Origin: Clostridia bacterium
GTDB lineage: Bacteria > Bacillota > Clostridia > Oscillospirales > UBA644
Direction of reading: 5' to 3'
DNA: 64,000 nucleotides
NCBI GenBank assembly: GCA_017621705.1
Contig: JAGASR010000034.1
Coordinates: 62,001-126,000 of the forward strand
Below, piece by piece: positions 19,984 through 27,824 of the stretch. The translations under genes were made by a program, and so were the position numbers. The notes under the pieces were generated by a model. It was given only the letters and a program-made list of their open reading frames with translations, was not told the DNA's origin and searched no databases. Position 1 is the stretch's first letter. The number at the start of each line of letters is the position of its first letter.

Positions 19984-21117
19984 TCAGCCTTCTGTTTTCT
20001 TAATAAATCCGTATTTTTCGCCGATCTGCACTCTTGCGATGCCGTCGGAAAAATCGTATGCCATATCATATTCAAAGGGGAGCACGTTTTTGCCGTCTTT
20101 ATCGACGTAGCCCCACATTTCATAAGTGTTTTTAACAGCCGCAAAGCCTTCGGAGAAATTTTTCGCCTCGGTGTAGTTGGGCTGGACTGCGTATTCACCG
20201 TTTTCATCTATAAAACCGAAAACGAGGAACATAGAGCCCATCGTTGCGACCTTCGCTCTGCCTTCGGAAAAATCGTATGCGTACTGATATTCAAGATCGG
20301 TCACCGATTCGCCCGAAGCGTTGATGTAGCCTGCAAGGGAGCCGTTTGAAACGACGGAAAAACCTTCGCAGAAGTCGGAAACTTCTTTCCACTGCGGCTC
20401 GATAACGTATGCGCCGTCTTTACCGATAAAGCCCCAGAGACCGTCGGCATTTTTCGCCGCCGCAAGACCTTCGGAGAAATCGGAAGCGTCATCTAAAGAT
20501 TCTTCGATAACGTAGTTTCCGTCAGTACCGATATAACCGCTTAAATAATCAGTAAAAACTTCCGCAACGCCGTCCGAAAAGTCCGATGCGCCGCCGTAAG
20601 TAAGGTCGCCGAGAAGCGTGCCGTCGGCTTTTATGTAGCCGTACCAGTTATCAAGCTCGACCACAGCAAGGCCTTCGGAGAAATTGCGGATGATATCGAA
20701 AGTCGGGTTGCAGAGCTTGTTGCCTTCGGTATCGATGATGCAGTATTTATAATTGAGCATTACGGATGCTCTGCCTTCGGAAAATTTGTTCGCCGCTTCG
20801 AAATTGCCGTCGATAACGGTCTTTCCTTCGGCATCGATATAATCCCATTCATAGCCGGTCTGAACGGCGCAGAGTCCTTCGGAAAAAGAGCCGACACTGT
20901 CGTAAACGCAGTCGATAATAAGCTCGCCGTCGGTGTTTATAAAGCCCCATTTACCGTCTTTTTTGACGGCGGCAAAACCCTCCGAAAAGTCTTTCGCATC
21001 TTCCCAGTCAACTTCTCCGAGAAGCTCGAAACCCTCGGCTTTAAGCTCGTAACTGCAGGAGCATAAAAGCGCGCTCAGAAGAACGATAAGTATGAGAGAA
21101 AAAACAGTTTTTTTCAT
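19984..21117 (-). CDS. WG-repeat lipoprotein
   Basis: 377 residues. A signal peptide with lipobox LCSC ends near residue 21, predicting a lipid-anchored surface protein. About ten WG-type repeats follow, each with a FSEG(L/F)AAV core and a WGFI(N/D)xDG strand, spaced at roughly 34-36 residues and filling the protein. Function is unknown; such repeats probably form a beta-propeller-like scaffold. The start at 21117 is preferred over an in-frame TTG 12 bases earlier because GGAG sits just upstream of it. The stop is two bases from the mnmG ATG, so it is in the same operon, an odd place for a surface protein. Confidence 0.85.
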   Translation of the reverse strand: MKKTVFSLILIVLLSALLCSCSYELKAEGFELLGEVDWEDAKDFSEGFAAVKKDGKWGFINTDGELIIDCVYDSVGSFSEGLCAVQTGYEWDYIDAEGKTVIDGNFEAANKFSEGRASVMLNYKYCIIDTEGNKLCNPTFDIIRNFSEGLAVVELDNWYGYIKADGTLLGDLTYGGASDFSDGVAEVFTDYLSGYIGTDGNYVIEESLDDASDFSEGLAAAKNADGLWGFIGKDGAYVIEPQWKEVSDFCEGFSVVSNGSLAGYINASGESVTDLEYQYAYDFSEGRAKVATMGSMFLVFGFIDENGEYAVQPNYTEAKNFSEGFAAVKNTYEMWGYVDKDGKNVLPFEYDMAYDFSDGIARVQIGEKYGFIKKTEG

Positions 21118-21169
21118 TTTGATCTCCAAAATAATATGTATTTAGTTAAATATTTAAGTAAGACGTTTT

Positions 21170-21937
21170 TTATTTCATTATGTTTACGAGAGTTCCGACG
21201 CCTTCGAGCTCGATTTCGATAACGTCTCCGCGAACCATCGGGCCTACGCCTTTCGGGGTACCGGTCGAGATAATATCGCCTTTTTCAAGCGGAAATGCCT
21301 GCGAAATGAATTCGACGAGCTTCTGCGCGGAGTTCATCATGAGGGCAGTCGTGCTGTCCTGCATAACTTTGCCGTTGAGACGGGACTGGATATGCAGATT
21401 ACCGTAGTCGAGACCCGTCGCAACAAAAGGACCCATCGGGCAGAAAGTTTCGAGGTTTTTGCCGCGAAGCCACTGTCCGTCAGCGCGCTGGATATCTCTT
21501 GCGGTAACGTCGTTGAGACAAGTTACACCGAAAATATAATCGTTTGCATCTTCGGCTTTTACGTCTTTGCAGTGCTTTGAAATAACGATCGCCATCTCGC
21601 CTTCAAAGTCGATACGTTCGCTTATCGGGTGGCAGATTATGCCGTCGTTATTTGCGATGACGGTGTGCGGAAATTTGTTGAAAAGAGTGGGGTTTTCGGG
21701 AACGGGACGGTCGCCGAACTCCTTGATGTGATCGTAGTAGTTGAGACCGACGGCGATTATTTTTGAGGGTACGGTCGGAGCGAGGATTTTGATCTTCGTT
21801 ATTTCGTATTCCTCTTCGGTGTCGGCGCCGCCGTCGAGAAAATCCTTGTCGAGAACTATAACTCTGGATTCGTTTTCGGGGTCGAGCCTGCCGTATTTTA
21901 TTTCATTTTCGGGGGAGAGAAAACGCAGATATTTCAT
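21170..21937 (-). CDS. Fumarylacetoacetate hydrolase (FAH)-family protein
   Basis: 255 residues. The FAH fold is indicated by GLNYYDHIKEFG, the metal ligands in DFEGEMAIVIS, CLNDVTARDIQ, and the C-terminal ISTGTPKGVGPMVRGDVIEI. Family members hydrolyse acylpyruvates or related 2-keto acids or isomerise similar compounds; the substrate cannot be read from sequence. I place the start at MKYLRFLSPENEIKYGRLD, the usual family beginning; a GTG 45 bases upstream with an overlapping AAAGGA is an alternative. It lies 52 bases before the WG-protein gene. Confidence 0.85.
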   Translation of the reverse strand: MKYLRFLSPENEIKYGRLDPENESRVIVLDKDFLDGGADTEEEYEITKIKILAPTVPSKIIAVGLNYYDHIKEFGDRPVPENPTLFNKFPHTVIANNDGIICHPISERIDFEGEMAIVISKHCKDVKAEDANDYIFGVTCLNDVTARDIQRADGQWLRGKNLETFCPMGPFVATGLDYGNLHIQSRLNGKVMQDSTTALMMNSAQKLVEFISQAFPLEKGDIISTGTPKGVGPMVRGDVIEIELEGVGTLVNIMK

Positions 21938-22049
21938 CGAGTCAAACCGTGCTTTTTTATATACAAAAAAGCTTCCTTTCACAATTATTTCATTTATTAT
22001 AACATTTTCGGCTGTATTTATTGTATCTTTCAGAGTGACAATAAAGGTT

Positions 22050-22835
22050 TCAGCAAATATTTTTTATGGTAAGGTCGAGTTTACTCTTTTTACATTCTTC
22101 TTCTATCTCTTCGGTTAAAAACGCTCTTCTCGGAACGGAAAACAGGTTGCCCGAAAAAGTGCCGTAAAACCGTAAAAAATCGGGATAATAAAGGTCTAAA
22201 GCCTTTTTGAAAAGCGGCTTCTGTCCGTCCGAAAGGTGAAGCCCCGGCTCGCAGAAAATAAATTTTGCGCCCGAATCGGCGGCTCTTTTTATAAGTCTTT
22301 TTACGGCTGCCGCAGAGTCCGTAATGTAGGGTATTATCGGGCTCAGCATCATTCCGCAGCGTATTCCGGAAGACGAAAGCCTCGTCATTATTTCAAACCG
22401 TTTTGACGGTAATGCTGTGTCCGGCTCGAAGACTTCGCTCACGTTATCCTCGCAGAAAACGGGGATTATAACGGTGGCACCCGACCGACCCGCGATCGTC
22501 GCGATAAGCCCTGCGTCACGAAGGATCAGATCGCTTTTTGTTATGACGGTTATGGGGTTTTTAAGGTCGTACATTATCTCGAGAGCGCGCTCCGTCAAGC
22601 GAAAAACCGACTCCTGCGGCGGATAGCAAAGACCGTCGAATCCGAACGCTACCGAAGCGCCCACGGGAACCGATGCGATGACCGACCGCTCAAGATCGTA
22701 TTTCGAAACGGCATCCGATCTGTCTCTTTGCAGAAGTATATCTTTTTCGCTGACGCCCGACCGATACGGGGAGCAGTATATCTCTGCGCCGAAGAAGCCT
22801 TTTTCGTGCGGCACACATATCGCCGATGCGCTCAT
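22050..22835 (-). CDS. Radical-SAM-like protein (SPL/Rv2578c type) lacking the Fe-S cysteine motif
   Basis: 261 residues. The middle and C-terminal parts look like SPL-type radical SAM proteins: YPPQESVFRLTERALEIM, NPITVITKSDLILRDAGLI, FEPDTALPSKRFEIM and GMMLSPIIPYITDS. The N-terminal CX3CX2C cluster motif expected before that region is missing; the segment around EIYCSPYRSG passes directly into the next helix and has one cysteine. It may be a non-catalytic paralogue or a decayed gene, but the frame is intact. The start at 22835 overlaps the stop of an 8-codon upstream frame that has the good ribosome binding site; an in-frame TTG at 22877 is an alternative. Confidence 0.72.
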   Translation of the reverse strand: MSASAICVPHEKGFFGAEIYCSPYRSGVSEKDILLQRDRSDAVSKYDLERSVIASVPVGASVAFGFDGLCYPPQESVFRLTERALEIMYDLKNPITVITKSDLILRDAGLIATIAGRSGATVIIPVFCEDNVSEVFEPDTALPSKRFEIMTRLSSSGIRCGMMLSPIIPYITDSAAAVKRLIKRAADSGAKFIFCEPGLHLSDGQKPLFKKALDLYYPDFLRFYGTFSGNLFSVPRRAFLTEEIEEECKKSKLDLTIKNIC

Positions 22836-22858
22836 TTCTTCATCATAAAGTATATCAT
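22832..22858 (-). other. Eight-codon upstream reading frame coupled to the radical-SAM-like gene
   Basis: A GGAGG five to six bases upstream drives ATG followed by codons for MIYFMMKK and a TGA that overlaps the ATG of the following gene (ATGA). The main frame lacks its own good ribosome binding site. This suggests translation by re-initiation from a minicistron, or a regulatory leader peptide. It could also be chance. Confidence 0.45.
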
Positions 22859-22929
22859 ACTTTTCCTCCGATTTCAATAAAAATTTTGAAATTTAGAAAT
22901 AATGTTCCAAAAAAAATTATTAAACCGTC

Positions 22930-22958
22930 TTGACGTTTCGTGAAAATAGTGGTATATT
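22930..22958 (+). promoter_or_regulatory. Sigma-A type promoter of ktrB
   Basis: TTGACG (22930-22935) and TATATT (22953-22958) with 17-base spacing lie about 120 bases upstream of the ktrB GTG. The gap to the divergent radical-SAM-like gene is about 200 bases and has no other gene. Confidence 0.72.
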
Positions 22959-23000
22959 AAATAAGATACTACCTTAATATCTTATAATAAGGTTAATGCG

Positions 23001-23046
23001 CCTTTTTTCGGGGCGGAACCGACGTAAATATTATCCCCGAAAAAGG
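23001..23046 (+). promoter_or_regulatory. Stem-loop in the ktrB leader
   Basis: CCTTTTTTCGGGG (23001-23013) pairs with CCCCGAAAAAGG (23035-23046), with one bulged T and a 21-base loop. It sits between the promoter and the GGAGGG ribosome binding site of ktrB. No poly-T tract follows, so it is not a terminator on its own. Potassium importers are often under c-di-AMP riboswitch control in Firmicutes, but I could not match this leader to that consensus. Confidence 0.45.
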
Positions 23047-23077
23047 TTAAATATATTCTTTAAACGGAGGGACCTGC

Positions 23078-24433
23078 GTGTTGAAAAATTTTTTCAGAAA
23101 ATTAAGCCCATCAGCGATATTTATCGCAGGATTTTTTATAATAATCATTCTCGGCGCGGTCCTTCTGTCTTTGCCTGTATCGTCCGCGTCGGGTGAAGTT
23201 ACGCCCTTTTTCGATTCGCTTTTTACAGCCGTTTCATCGACATGCATTACCGGGCTTGTCGTTTACGACACGTTTACGCACTGGAGCTTTTTCGGTCAGG
23301 TCGTGCTTATTTTGCTCATTCAGATAGGCGGTCTCGGTTTTATGACTGTCGCAACGGCGTTCACACTCGTTTTCCACAAAAATGTCGGGCATAAAGAGAG
23401 AATGATGCTTGTGCAGACGTTCAACCTCAACGATATGTCGGGCGTTGTAAGGCTTTTTAAACATATCGTTATCGGAACGTTTTCTTTCGAGGGTGCGGCA
23501 GCCGTTATTTTAGCGTTCAGATTCATTCCCGATTACGGGCTGTCCGGCGGCATATGGCGTGGCATCTTTATTGCGATATCCGCTTTTTGTAACGCAGGCT
23601 TCGATCTTATGGGAACGCCCGAAGGACCGTTTGCGTCACTTACCGCATATGCCGACGATCTTGTTGTTAATTTAACATTATGTTTCCTTATAGCGGTCGG
23701 CGGCCTCGGTTTTCTGGTCTGGGAAGAGATATTTTCGGGCAAAAGCTTCAAGAAGATGTCCGTTCAGTCGAAAATAGTCATTATTTTTTCCGCTTCGCTC
23801 ATAATTATCGGCGCTCTTGCGATTTTTCTTTTTGAGTTCGACAATCCCGAAACTCTCGGCGTTCTCTCACCGAAAGGAAAGATCCTGGCGGCTCTTTTCC
23901 AGTCCGTGTCACCGAGAACGGCAGGCTTCAACACCGTTGATCTTGCGGCTTTGACCGAAGGCTCGCAGGTAATTATGATAATCCTCATGTTTATCGGCGG
24001 CTCTTCAGGCTCGACTGCGGGCGGTATCAAGACAAACACCATAGCTGTCCTCTTTTTTGCGACAGTCTCCGTTCTCTACGGCAGAAAAGAAGCGATCGTT
24101 ATGAAGCGCAGGATCTCGCAGGATACCGTACTTCGCGCTTTCGCGCTCGTATTTTTATCGCTCACTCTCATGTTTATCTGCTCGTTTACGATATCCGTCA
24201 TTGAAGATGTCCCGTTTCTTTCCGCAGTTTTCGAGTGCGCTTCGGCTTTCTGTACCGTCGGTTTGACGCTCGGTCTGACGCCGTCTCTCAGCCCCGTCTC
24301 GCTCGTTATTCTGATGTGCCTTATGTTTCTCGGCAGGGTCGGTCTTCTCACGGCATCCGTCGTTTTGTTTGAACGTCAGCATGTTAACGATAACGTCATA
24401 CGCTACCCCGAAGCGAAGATCTCCGTGGGATAG
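23078..24433 (+). CDS. ktrB: Potassium uptake channel subunit KtrB/TrkH
   Basis: 451 residues, GTG start with GGAGGG seven bases upstream. The Trk/Ktr superfamily is clear from four filter-like loops: SSTCITGLVVYDT, SAFCNAGFDLMG, SPRTAGFNTVDL and SAFCTVGLTLGLT, with membrane segments between. The gating loop region GGSSGSTAGGIKTNT is present. KtrB forms the K+ (Na+-coupled) translocation dimer and is gated by the cytosolic KtrA ring encoded next. The two genes are separated by about 200 bases holding a hairpin array. Confidence 0.95.
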   Translation: MLKNFFRKLSPSAIFIAGFFIIIILGAVLLSLPVSSASGEVTPFFDSLFTAVSSTCITGLVVYDTFTHWSFFGQVVLILLIQIGGLGFMTVATAFTLVFHKNVGHKERMMLVQTFNLNDMSGVVRLFKHIVIGTFSFEGAAAVILAFRFIPDYGLSGGIWRGIFIAISAFCNAGFDLMGTPEGPFASLTAYADDLVVNLTLCFLIAVGGLGFLVWEEIFSGKSFKKMSVQSKIVIIFSASLIIIGALAIFLFEFDNPETLGVLSPKGKILAALFQSVSPRTAGFNTVDLAALTEGSQVIMIILMFIGGSSGSTAGGIKTNTIAVLFFATVSVLYGRKEAIVMKRRISQDTVLRAFALVFLSLTLMFICSFTISVIEDVPFLSAVFECASAFCTVGLTLGLTPSLSPVSLVILMCLMFLGRVGLLTASVVLFERQHVNDNVIRYPEAKISVG

Positions 24434-24454
24434 TTTGAGTGTTGAGTGTTAAAC

Positions 24455-24590
24455 GGAAATACAAAGCATTTCCATATCGAATGCCGCAGGCATATATCGC
24501 TTGACGAAGTCAAATATCGCTTTATGGCGATAATTTGTTAAAACAAATGAGATATACTCGCTTCGCTCGTACGATATAACCTTCGGATAC
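24455..24590 (+). repeat. Hairpin array with ATATCGC-type linkers between ktrB and ktrA
   Basis: A row of short inverted repeats: GGAAAT/ATTTCC, ATGCC-GCA-GGCAT, TTGAC-GAA-GTCAA, TATCGC/GCGATA, TTTGTT-AAA-ACAAA and an ACTCG-type unit with loop CTT. ATATCGC is repeated between units and ATATAACC follows. The logic (constant linker, changing but paired stems) is that of the AGCTAAAT arrays with a different linker. Confidence 0.72.
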
Positions 24591-24637
24591 GTGATAAGTG
24601 TTAAGATATAAGTTATAAGTTTTGGAGAGAACAGGAT

Positions 24638-25288
24638 ATGAAAACATTTGCTGTAATAGGGCTTGGCAGGTTCGGTTCAAGTCTGGCTGTAAAATTAAGT
24701 GAGCTCGGTGCAGAGGTTCTTGCGGTGGACGGAAACATGTCTATCGTTGAAGATATCAGCGAAAAAGTAACGCACGCGGTTGCAGGCGACTGTACGGACG
24801 AAAAGGTTCTGCGTTCGCTCGGTATCGGTAATTTCGACTGTGCGATAGTTGCCATGTCGGAAAATATCGAAGCGAGCATACTTATAACGTCTCTTCTCAA
24901 AACGCACGGAGTTCCGTACGTTGTTGCGAAAGCGAAAAGCGAGCTTCATGCGAGAGTACTGCGTCAGATCGGCGCAGACAGCGTTGTATTTCCCGAAAAA
25001 GAATTCGGCATAAAGCTTGCCCAGAACCTGCGTTCGTCAAATATCCTCGATTTTATCGAACTTTCCGATAAATACGCGATCATGGAGATCAAAATGCCGT
25101 CTTCATGGGTCGGAAAAACTCTTATCGAGCTTGATGTACGTAAAAAATTCGGCATAAATATCGTTGCGGTCAAAGACCCCGAATCGGATTTTATTGACGT
25201 TTCTCCCAACCCCGCGGCTCCTCTTGCGGAGGGCAGACTGCTCGTCGTCATCGGCTCGAATGAGGATATCAATAAACTTACGAAATAG
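24638..25288 (+). CDS. ktrA: Potassium channel regulatory subunit KtrA/TrkA
   Basis: 216 residues. An RCK_N Rossmann domain (FAVIGLGRFGSSLAVKLSEL, then AVAGDCTDEKVLRSLGI) binds ATP/ADP or NAD(H), and a C-terminal RCK_C domain (about 135-216) is the usual c-di-AMP site in KtrA proteins. It assembles as an octameric ring on KtrB. GGAGAG lies upstream of the ATG. The TAG stop is the start of the following hairpin array. Confidence 0.94.
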   Translation: MKTFAVIGLGRFGSSLAVKLSELGAEVLAVDGNMSIVEDISEKVTHAVAGDCTDEKVLRSLGIGNFDCAIVAMSENIEASILITSLLKTHGVPYVVAKAKSELHARVLRQIGADSVVFPEKEFGIKLAQNLRSSNILDFIELSDKYAIMEIKMPSSWVGKTLIELDVRKKFGINIVAVKDPESDFIDVSPNPAAPLAEGRLLVVIGSNEDINKLTK

Positions 25289-25385
25289 CGCAATCGCAGC
25301 TAAATAATGCTTCGCATAGCTAAATGTGCCTGCGGCACGCTAAATACGGCAGAGCCGAGCTAAATTGCTTCGCAGTTTAATGCAG
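25286..25385 (+). repeat. AGCTAAAT hairpin array after ktrA
   Basis: About five units: GCG-CAAT-CGC, ATGC-TTC-GCAT, GTGCC-TGC-GGCAC, CGGC-AGA-GCCG and TGC-TTC-GCA, joined by four AGCTAAAT linkers (one CGCTAAAT). The array starts at the ktrA stop codon and runs to within about 25 bases of the next gene. Confidence 0.92.
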
Positions 25386-25407
25386 TAAGGTATAATTAAT
25401 AAAAACT

Positions 25408-26127
25408 ATGATCAAACTGATTTCAAGCGTAAAAAATCCGCTTATAATAAAAACAGCCGCTCTCAAAACGGAGGGCACGGAGCAGGAATTTCTGCTCGAA
25501 GGCGATAAATTCATAAACGATACGGCGTCCGAGGATATCGTCAGGATCTTCTCGACCGACACGGATATTTGTCGGCGGTTCGACAATACCGTCGAAGAAG
25601 TCTACGAGGTCACGGACAGCGTACTTTCAAAACTTTCGGGCGAAAGCTCAAAATCGAAGCTTATCGCAGTCGTTAAAAAACGCAAGGTCGCGCGCCCCGA
25701 AAAATTGCTTTTACTCGACGGCATACAGGATCCCGGCAACGTCGGAACGATGATCCGCACCGCATTTGCTTTCGGTTTCGGTGTCGTCTGCGGCAACGGG
25801 ACGGCAAATCCGTATCTTCCGAAAGTCGTGCGTTCGACCGCAGGAGCCGTGTGCAGAGCATACGTCGAAAAAAACGATCTTGTTTCGTATATTCCCGAGC
25901 TTAAAAATGACGGTTTTACGGTCTGCGGCTCGGCTCTCGATGAAAACGCGCGCTCCGTTGAGCATCTCGACTGCAAAACGGCGCTCATCATCGGTTGCGA
26001 GGGCAGGGGAATGTCGAAAGAAGTCGCCGCCCTTTGCGACAGAACGTATTATATACCCATCAACAACGTCGAATCCCTCAATGCCGCGGTCGCCGCGGGG
26101 ATACTGATGTTTGCGGTGAACAATTGA
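25408..26127 (+). CDS. TrmH/SpoU-family RNA 2'-O-methyltransferase
   Basis: 239 residues. The N-terminal substrate-binding domain (KLISSVKNPLIIKTAALK) is followed by the SPOUT domain with its three motifs: DPGNVGTMIRTA, IIGCEGRGMSKEV and IPINNVESLNAAVAAGI. It uses SAM to methylate ribose in rRNA or tRNA; the target is not determined. The ribosome binding site is weak (AAGG about 18 bases upstream). The stop TGA lies in the first unit of the next hairpin array. Confidence 0.9.
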   Translation: MIKLISSVKNPLIIKTAALKTEGTEQEFLLEGDKFINDTASEDIVRIFSTDTDICRRFDNTVEEVYEVTDSVLSKLSGESSKSKLIAVVKKRKVARPEKLLLLDGIQDPGNVGTMIRTAFAFGFGVVCGNGTANPYLPKVVRSTAGAVCRAYVEKNDLVSYIPELKNDGFTVCGSALDENARSVEHLDCKTALIIGCEGRGMSKEVAALCDRTYYIPINNVESLNAAVAAGILMFAVNN

Positions 26128-26250
26128 CCTTCGGCAGAGCTGAGCTAAATAATGCTTCGCATAGCTAAATTGCTTCGCAGCTAAATTCGCAACAGAGTTG
26201 CGAGCTAAATACGGCACAGTCAAATATAACTTTTCGAAGAAAAATATAAC
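26124..26250 (+). repeat. Mixed-linker hairpin array between the methyltransferase gene and dprA
   Basis: Units ATGC-TTC-GCAT, TGC-TTC-GCA and CGCAAC-AGA-GTTGCG are joined by AGCTAAAT. The array then switches to the AATATAACT linker around TTTTC-GAA-GAAAA. The first unit is degenerate and includes the upstream TGA stop. Two linker types within one array suggest they belong to one class of element. Confidence 0.88.
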
Positions 26251-26281
26251 TCTTTTTCCGGTGTCTGAAAGGATGACCGAT

Positions 26282-27568
26282 ATGAGATACGAAAATGAAG
26301 AAATTTATGCCGTCTGGATGATGTTATCCGCAGGTGACGGCAGTTCGCTGCTTTATAAGACCGTTGCGAATTTCAATGCCGCAGAGCAGGTCTATAAGTG
26401 CGACAAACGCGCGTTCGGAATTAATTTCAAAGAAGAAGAGACCGAGCGTTATTCCGATAAAAACCTCGATGCCGCGAAAAGGATCGTCGATTACTGCGCG
26501 CGCAACGAAATAAAGATCATTCCTTTTTCGTCGATGGAGTATCCGTTGGCGTTCCGCAATCTTGAAAAATCTCCGTGCGCGCTTTTCGTCAAAGGCAATC
26601 ATCCGTTTCACGAAAATAAGCCGTCGGTCGGCATCGTCGGCACACGTCAGGCGACTGCTTACGGCAAACGGATCGCCTCTGTGGTCTCGTATGAGCTTTC
26701 GTCGGCAGGCGTTATGATCGTCAGCGGCATGGCAAAAGGCATCGATACGCAGGCGCACAAGGGTTCGCTTTATATGAATAATCCGACGGTTGCGGTCGTG
26801 GCGGGCGGAGTTGACGTAATTTACCCGAAAGAAAACGAAGAGCTTTACGAAATGATCTGCTCGAACGGAGCCGTTATTTCAGAGCATCTTCCGAGAACGG
26901 GTGTGCGCTCGTTTCTTTTCCATATGCGAAACCGACTCATCTCTGCGCTTTCGGATGCGGTACTTGTCGTTGAGTCCGAGCCCGACGGCGGCTCGATGAT
27001 AACCGTTCGTTGCGCAATGAATCAGGGCGTTCCGCTCTTTGCGGTTCCGGGTCCGATCGATTCTCCGTTCAGCGTCGCCCCGAACCGTCTGATAAGCGAC
27101 AAAAGCGCTTCAATGCTTACAAATACGCAGGATCTGATCGATTTTCTCAATAAAAAGCACGGCGGAAATATCGCAATAACGAGAAGATCAAGCGTAAAAA
27201 TGAACTACAGCGAAAAAGAGGAAGAAAAGAAGAAAAAATCCAAAAAACCTCTTCCCGAGCTTCCCAAAGATGATATAGATATTCTTCTTACGGGTACCGT
27301 TCCCGAGACGGCTCAAAAAAAGCCGAAAAAACCGCCCGAACCCGTGGCGGTGCCCGAAACCGTCAAAATATCGTCCGAATACGATAATCTTTCCGAAACC
27401 GAAAAACGGGTTTATGACGTTATACGAAAAAATACCTCCGTATCCGTCGATAAACTTTGCGATGTTCTTACCGACCTCTCTTTTTCGGATATCGTTACGG
27501 TTATCGGCAAACTTGAGCTTCTCGATCTCGTTTGCGATACGGGACTGGGAAACTATAAAATAAGCTAA
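26282..27568 (+). CDS. dprA: DNA processing protein DprA/Smf
   Basis: 428 residues. The Rossmann-like DprA domain shows VGIVGTRQATAYGKRIASVV, SGMAKGIDTQAHKGSL, AVVAGGVDVIYPKENEEL and SEPDGGSMITVRCAMNQGVPLFAVPGP. A Lys/Pro-rich linker (about 300-350) leads to a C-terminal winged helix (SETEKRVYDVIRKNTSVSVD). DprA protects incoming ssDNA and loads RecA during transformation. Start at 26282: AAAGGA lies nine bases upstream. The stop codon is formed by the first AGCTAA of the following array. Confidence 0.94.
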   Translation: MRYENEEIYAVWMMLSAGDGSSLLYKTVANFNAAEQVYKCDKRAFGINFKEEETERYSDKNLDAAKRIVDYCARNEIKIIPFSSMEYPLAFRNLEKSPCALFVKGNHPFHENKPSVGIVGTRQATAYGKRIASVVSYELSSAGVMIVSGMAKGIDTQAHKGSLYMNNPTVAVVAGGVDVIYPKENEELYEMICSNGAVISEHLPRTGVRSFLFHMRNRLISALSDAVLVVESEPDGGSMITVRCAMNQGVPLFAVPGPIDSPFSVAPNRLISDKSASMLTNTQDLIDFLNKKHGGNIAITRRSSVKMNYSEKEEEKKKKSKKPLPELPKDDIDILLTGTVPETAQKKPKKPPEPVAVPETVKISSEYDNLSETEKRVYDVIRKNTSVSVDKLCDVLTDLSFSDIVTVIGKLELLDLVCDTGLGNYKIS

Positions 27569-27733
27569 ATTGCGAACAAGTTCGCAGCTAAATAATGCTT
27601 CGCATAGCTAAATAGCGCAAGTGCATCTAAATGCACTTAATGCAGCTAAATACGCAACAAAGTTGCGAGCTAAATAGCGCAAAGCGCATTTAATGCACTT
27701 AATGCAGCGATATTCGTTAAAAACGAGTGATTT
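27563..27733 (+). repeat. AGCTAAAT hairpin array between dprA and topA
   Basis: Units TGCGAA-CAAG-TTCGCA, ATGC-TTC-GCAT, an AGTGCA/TGCACT type, CGCAAC-AAA-GTTGCG, GCGC-AAA-GCGC and a final CGTT-AAAA-ACG type. Five AGCTAAAT linkers are present, the first supplying the dprA stop codon (AGC TAA). Confidence 0.9.
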
Positions 27734-27786
27734 TGAAACAGTTCAGAAAAATAAATCTTTAATATACAACAAACCAAAAACGCAAG

Positions 27787-27824
27787 AAAGGAAGCTTTCG
27801 CGGTTGCGAAAGCCGTAACTGAAA
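27787..27824 (+). promoter_or_regulatory. topA: Ribosome binding site separated from the topA start by a hairpin
   Basis: AAAGGA (27787-27792) is 32 bases from the ATG, too far for a standard Shine-Dalgarno. An 8-bp perfect hairpin GCTTTCGC-GGTT-GCGAAAGC (27794-27813) lies between and would shorten the distance to about 12 bases when folded. No other good ribosome binding site is near the ATG. Confidence 0.5.

Noticed and set aside
22930-23077. c-di-AMP riboswitch before ktrB
   Set aside because: The leader is short and I could not match the conserved loops; only an unassigned stem-loop is reported.
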